A DNA stretch of 64,000 nucleotides, taken from contig MNCI01001360.1 in NCBI GenBank assembly GCA_015680685.1, forward strand, positions 191,279-255,278, read 5' to 3'. How positions within the stretch are numbered: position 1 is the first letter of the stretch; each line of letters begins with the position of its first letter. Source of the DNA: Gnetum montanum. Taxonomy: Eukaryota > Streptophyta > Gnetopsida > Gnetales > Gnetaceae. The position numbers and the translations under genes are program-made. Below are positions 59,651 through 64,000 of the stretch, one piece after another. Under the pieces are notes generated by a model. The model had not been told where the DNA came from and did not search any database. It worked only from the letters and a program-made list of their open reading frames with translations.

Positions 59651-60306
59651 AATTGGGCGGAGAATAAAGAAAAATAACATGAAAAAATAATGCAGTTTGC
59701 AACCATCTTCTACTCTGCTTTACATTATTTACTCTTTAATGTGTAATTCTGTTGTAAAAGTTCATCTTAGTTATCTGCAACTCTTCTAGAGTTCAATGCT
59801 TCTGTTCTGTAGTTTAACTGTTACCGAGTTCCTTAACTGTTCTGGAATTCACTGCTGTTTCAAGCTTAATGGTGTCTGAAGTATGTTTTTAAAAAATGTT
59901 TTGCCATTAGTGTACTGTATTTTTTATTCAAAATAGCGTTGCATAAAGTGGTACTAGTAGTAATGATCGGATCCAGCGGTTTTTCATGTAACGTACAATT
60001 ATCCAGGAATAACACTACAATTATCCCAGAAATAGCATGCCAAAATCATGTGGAAAGAAATCAGCTTACAAGTACTATCAGTAAACCTCACTCTTTTTCC
60101 ACATACCAAGAGCGCAAACTGAAAGCAACAAACTAACCCTGTATATCAGGAAAGATACGGTAACACAGCCTACACGGTATCGAATCTGCGAATTCCTGGG
60201 TAGGACTAAAACATAAAATCAAGCAACGCAAGCTAAACTTGAAACAGAAAGCCGACTGTATATTTCAGTGACGCAGTCTCTGCTTGAAGACATGAATGAA
60301 ACGTAC
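59651..60306. other. Intron 1 next to exon 1: nothing recognised
   Basis: Ordinary AT-rich intron sequence up to the exon 1 donor; no repeat or ORF assigned. Confidence 0.5.
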
Positions 60307-60876
60307 CGTACACGTGGTGAATTCGAGGGATCGATATTTTAGATTTTCAAAGAAGAGACGGGAATGGAGCATAGGAGTGTAGGCTGCAGTGGCGCCATAC
60401 TTTCTGCACAGCATTCTGAAAGGAAGCTCAGACTGATCCACCATGGGAGCAACAATGAACTTGGGTTCACCCAAATCCCTCCAATGTTTCCAAGCCCTTA
60501 TCACACGTTCTTCCTCTGGCAGATACCCCGCTGGAAAATAACCATTTTCTTTGGCTTCTGTTGTTGCTAAGCAGCTGCTGCTTCTGCATCTTTCTTCATC
60601 CAATATTCCATTGCCATTGCCATTGCCATCGCCATTGAAGTAACCTTGTTCGCCACTTTGTGCACGAACGCTGAGTTGAGCGAGCCTTGAGCAGCAAAGA
60701 GCTTCGTCCTCCAACTCCTGCTCCATGTTAAAGGCAGCAGGGGCTGCAGCTGCTGCGCCAGGGGCAGTGAACGTGTGACAAAGCAAACAGCAGCGACGGA
60801 CGAGGAAATTTAAGAAGTTTTCAGCCCTGATGGCCGGCTTGCCTTCACTCCGTAAACATATGCTTCTTAACCTCAT
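60307..60876 (-). CDS. DUS1: Exon 1 of DUS1-type tRNA-dihydrouridine synthase
   Basis: First coding exon of a flavin enzyme that reduces uridine to dihydrouridine in tRNA (Dus1 family; yeast Dus1 acts on U16/U17). The exon encodes residues 1-190. Residues 141-182 carry the N-terminal family signature (VAPMVDQSELPFR, then YTPMLHSRLF), where the first loop of the TIM barrel binds FMN. It ends at 60307 on a strong GTACGT donor in phase 0. Two starts are possible. Met1 (60876) gives 478 aa in total; Met51 (60726) gives 428 aa, close to the usual length of plant homologues as I remember it. Residues 1-50 are Arg/Ser/Ala-rich and nearly free of acids, so they could be an organelle-targeting peptide or 5' leader. 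Residues 51-120 are acidic and Gly/Asn-rich, with a short GNGNGNG run, and are probably disordered. Family certain; start uncertain. Confidence 0.93.
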
Positions 60877-60900
60877 TTACCCTCCTTTCCTTTGCGCCAT
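60877..60900 (-). promoter_or_regulatory. Upstream ORF abutting DUS1 Met1
   Basis: ATG GCG CAA AGG AAA GGA GGG then TAA, followed at once by the ATG of Met1 in the same frame. If transcribed, ribosomes would stop one codon before Met1. That could favour reinitiation at Met51 or reduce translation of the long form. Confidence 0.4.
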
Positions 60901-61200
60901 TGTCACGCATTGCTAACTACGTAGACTTGAAACTTTCGCGACAAAAGGGCTTAATCCGTCGCCATTACGTCATCCAAGCCTTGAATCTTCCTGCTGGAAT
61001 TTGACGTTCACGTTTGCTCGTGAAAACGCGTACTGTAGTCTGATATGGACCGAAATGGTAAAACGTAGTCAGAGAGTATAAAAGCTTTGACTCCCTATAC
61101 GTCGAGATATGTAGTCTAGCAGGGTTCTCTGGAGTAATTACAATAATATAATCAACTTTATGACTTATAGTTTTTATTAACAACTTTTAAAAAATAATAA
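60877..61200 (-). promoter_or_regulatory. 5' leader and probable promoter of DUS1
   Basis: Sequence directly upstream of the DUS1 start. On the minus strand there is a TGACGTAA box (60972 to 60965), the core recognised by plant bZIP factors, about 90 bp before Met1. A short upstream ORF of 7 codons (ATG at 60900, TAA at 60879-60877) abuts the Met1 ATG directly and in the same frame. A second ATG with four codons lies just after the bZIP-like box. This stretch is less AT-rich than the DNA beyond 61.1 kb, as expected for a promoter. The transcription start cannot be placed from sequence alone. Confidence 0.5.
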
Positions 61201-61590
61201 TATTTTAAAAATCAAGTACATATAAACGAGAGTCTAAAAAAAAATTCAATAGTTTTAGAATGTCTTTTCAAGTTTCTAAAAAACCTCCTCTCTAAGGTAG
61301 CAAAAAGACCTTATTCATAAGTGCTTTCACAGGATTTCACTTCTTACCAAGTGATTTCTAATAAAGAGAAGGAGAAAACTGGATAAAAGAATACATCAAT
61401 CAAAAATAAAGAACAAATAGCAACAAAAGTCAAAAGCTTCCCATTCTTAATCCTCCAAAACAAAAAGAAATTAATACTATAGAAACCAAATTAATTGTTC
61501 AAATTTACTATGAGCTTTCTTGCCTAAGGTTGTAATTGAATAGCGAAATCTTTGATAATATGGTATTGAACTCCTAAAAAGAGGTCATGG
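61201..61590. other. Upstream of DUS1: nothing recognised
   Basis: Very AT-rich, no ORF or repeat that I can assign. Confidence 0.5.
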
Positions 61591-61599
61591 TTATTATTT

Positions 61600-62240
61600 T
61601 GCTAATGGAAAATAACTACACACCGAAACTTCCAAATAGAGTAAAGAATAAGGGGTTGAAAAAAATTTCAAATGCAAAGATAACAAGTAGACAAAGCAAG
61701 TTGAACATCATAAATGACTTCATTGATGCGTGGTTGAAAGTTGTTACAAATTTTGAATGTCCATTTCCAAGCATACTAAGCAACAAGACACCAAAAAAAT
61801 GAGAAAATGGATCTTCACTTCTACAAAGAGGACATTGAGGAGAAATATTTTTCATATGTTTGAGATAAGTGTTGATAAGAAGACCTTGATGAATAAGACA
61901 ACATAAAAAATATGAATTTTATGAAATATAGGTGCTCTCCAAATATTTTTTTTTCATTTTCCTCATCCAAAAGTGTAATGATAATTGCATTTTCTATGCC
62001 TTGTTGAATTTGTTATGAATAAAATCACTCTTTGTACTAATCTCGTAAGCAACTCTTAAATTGTAAGGAAACATAGATTTGCCATCATTCTAAAAAATAT
62101 TCAAAAAAATTTAGTGCAAACTATTGTCAACTTTAAATAAATTCTCAATATTAGAAATTAATTTTTCAAAATGTTTTTTCTTCTTTCTATTCAAACCATA
62201 GAGGCTACAAGCTTCATTTTAAGCAATTTATTTATCATGC
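61600..62240 (-). pseudogene. LINE3: fragment of a LINE zinc-finger RVT region
   Basis: The minus strand near 61780-61920 reads FLCCLIHQGLLINTYLKHM, then ISPQCPLCRSEDPFSHFF, the C-terminal zinc-finger RVT block of plant L1-type LINEs (CPLC followed by H.F). The frame is open for about 80 residues, then upstream sequence (to ~62240) is broken. No RT core is present. It is AT-rich, so a different or older LINE family than LINE1/LINE2. It lies upstream of the DUS1 promoter. Confidence 0.65.
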
Positions 62241-62784
62241 ATATGTAAACAAGAAACTGCGATAATACCAAATTTGCTCCAAGTAGTAAACAATCTAAAT
62301 GCATTAGTAACCCAAGATCCTTCATTAAAAAGAAGCCCAATCTCGATTCAAGCTTGCAGTTTTATCAACAAGCTTCATTTGAGTTCACATTGCCTAAGAA
62401 TTAAAAGTGGAAGCTAGATTCACACACCAAGGGAAAAGTGCACATGTCGATTATGTGGATTAAAAGCCCTTAAGAATGAGTATCATGTTTTTCTTAGTTA
62501 TCTTGTAACTGATCATTTGAGGCAAAAATACGATATTATTACTAACATTTTGAATATTTATTTTTGATGCATCTTGTGATGGTTAGCCACTTAGTTGAGT
62601 CAATTTTTGTTCTTCATGACATGAATGTACTAGTTGTCTAATAGATCCTTTGGGTCTATGGATGTTGATAAATTAGTTTCAATATGATTGTAATTCCAAT
62701 ATTTACTAAGCTTGCACAATGTCTTCCAATTTTATTTAAGAATTGAAGAACAAAAAAAAATGGCTTGAGGAAAAAGAAGATAGT
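62241..62784. other. Between LINE3 and element I: nothing recognised
   Basis: AT-rich; ends in a purine-rich stretch (GAGGAAAAAGAAGATAG, 62767-62783) that resembles an LTR-element priming tract. Confidence 0.45.
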
Positions 62785-64000
62785 TGATGAGACTTGATAT
62801 GTCAAGTAACTTTGTTGATGCATTCCCATCAATGCAGCCTCGTTGATGCATCCTTGTCAATGCATCTTAGATGCACTGACACATGCGTTGATGAAGCAGT
62901 GTTAATGCATTTCTAACAATGCATCTTAAATGCATTAATGCATTCCCATTGATGCATCCTCATCAATGCATCCTCATTAATGCATCCCCGTCAATGCAAC
63001 TAAATAAGTTAATGCATCTCCATCAATGCAATGCCTATATTTGCTTATAAATATATGAGCACCTATCATATATTTGGCACCATTTGGTCAATAGTGTAGC
63101 TAGACTCTTGCAGTTTTATTTTGTAATCCTAGAGAACATTTAGTGAGTGCTCGCAATATGGATTTGAGTCAATTGTACAACATTTTATTTGAGTGGCATT
63201 ATACTTAGACACATTTCATGAATGGTAATAAGATTGAGATTGATTCCTATTCATTGCAGCACTTTGACTTAGAATAGATTTACTTTTAATGCAATATATT
63301 TTCTATGTACTTAGTTAATATTTACATTTTCATGCACGATAATTAATTGGTGAAATAAGTGTGACTAGTTTCAAGCATAAACATGTTTCACCTAGTAATC
63401 CCAACAATATTATTGCTTGGTTTACCTAGTAGCATAACACTTGGTAATATTTGTAGTGGGTATGTGAATTTAGGATGTGTACAACAAGCTGGGAACAAAT
63501 ACTTATCACCTTTAGGATAGTTTAGGATCTATATTTTTGTTATTAATTAGATTAAATAATTAATTTTCATGCTTTCATATAATTAGCCGTAGTTGCACAA
63601 CATCAATAATCATATGCCTCACTTTAGACTAAACCATACATGATAAAGTTACCACCAGTCCAAGTGAGAAGATAGTGACCTACAATCAATGCTTAATAAT
63701 ATAGATACCACACTAGTTCCATCAATGTAATTTAATTGAATTGCACATGAACGCTTGTGATTCATATGATTGGGTGTAGGGGATACCCACTACTCATAAT
63801 TGACTTCGTTGTTAGGGATGGTGCCAATGATGTAGATTAGTTATATATAAATAATCACTGCAAAGCATTAACAATTTATATTTCTAAAAATATTAATATT
63901 TTAAGTCACACACATTATTAATTGAGAACATGCCTCATTCGCATATGATGAGTTACATTCTATTAGTTGCATCAACAAGACCTTGTCAACGTGGCCTTGT
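62785..64000 (+). mobile_element. Element I: 5' LTR and leader of a Gypsy element running off the window
   Basis: LTR from about 62785 (TGATGAGACTTG) to 63799, related in layout to those of G, C and H: repeat-rich U3, TATA box (TTATAAATATATG, ~63045), AATAAGATTG near 63220, and the terminal block GATACCCACTACTCATA. A decayed tRNA-Asp primer site (TGACTTCGTTGTTAGGGA, 63801-63818) and a leader like that of element C follow. The coding part would be beyond 64000. The purine tract just before the LTR leaves open that this is a 3' LTR of one element recombined with another. Confidence 0.65.
62810..63040 (+). repeat. GATGCAT-type repeat array in the U3 of element I
   Basis: About 230 bp made of repeated, alternately oriented units such as TTGATGCATCC and TCAATGCATC. 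ATGCAT is its own reverse complement, so the array can fold into many short hairpins. G and C carry only a few CATCGATG-type units in the same place. Confidence 0.8.

Larger units (their letters stand above)
35395..60306 (-). other. Intron 1 of the DUS1 gene (24,912 bp)
   Basis: Bounded by donor GTACGT (60306 downward) and acceptor TTTGCAG (35395). It splits the coding sequence in phase 0 between residues 190 and 191. It contains, from the exon 1 side, a Merlin transposon relic, a 42-bp tandem repeat, and a nest of four retroelements (A > B > C > D). I see no further exon in it: joined across it, the protein matches the family without a gap. Confidence 0.85.

Noticed and set aside
62810-63040. 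Regular spaced repeats that could suggest a CRISPR-like array
   Set aside because: Units are short, of variable spacing and alternate orientation, inside an LTR U3 of a plant retroelement; no cas genes, wrong organism.

Overview
This window looks like nuclear DNA of a seed plant with a very large, repeat-filled genome; a gymnosperm fits best. That is an inference from the plant-type retrotransposon lineages, plant-like exon sequence, AT-rich background, ~25 kb introns and deeply nested, decayed retroelements. Nothing in the window names the species. There are no bacterial features. Two N gaps (51 and 45 N) and one isolated N lie inside transposons.

The only cellular gene I can support is on the minus strand and spans nearly the whole window (60876 down to 8962). 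It encodes a DUS1-type tRNA-dihydrouridine synthase. Three exons (60307..60876, 35288..35394, 8962..9721) join with GT..AG sites and correct phase to give 478 residues, or 428 from the second Met. Introns are 24,912 bp (intron 1) and 25,566 bp (intron 2), so about 97% of the gene is intron. Intron 2 ends immediately before the codon of the catalytic cysteine.

Intron 1 contains a four-deep nest. An old minus-strand Copia (A) is split by a Gypsy element (B, 37220..56227, TSD ATTTG). B is split by a tRNA-Asp-primed Gypsy (C, 39948..54784). C is split by a young Copia (D, 42816..47686, TSD GAGAA). Removing each layer restores the reading of the layer beneath. A relic of a Merlin (IS1016/ISXO2-type) DNA transposon lies near exon 1.

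Intron 2 contains LTR element F (12589..29197), which carries a minus-strand chromodomain Gypsy (E, same family as B) and a GC-rich L1-type LINE (LINE1) with a target-site duplication. A second LINE of the same family (LINE2, opposite strand) lies at 31.7-34.9 kb. Both LINE copies carry the same unusual domain after the reverse transcriptase and zinc-finger region, followed by a coiled coil. I consider this the best candidate for something undescribed.

Downstream of the gene (coordinates below 8962) are a decayed tRNA-Asp-primed Gypsy (G) and an inverted related LTR (H). Upstream (above 61 kb) are a LINE relic (LINE3) and the 5' LTR of another element (I) whose U3 is packed with GATGCAT-type repeats; it runs off the window end.
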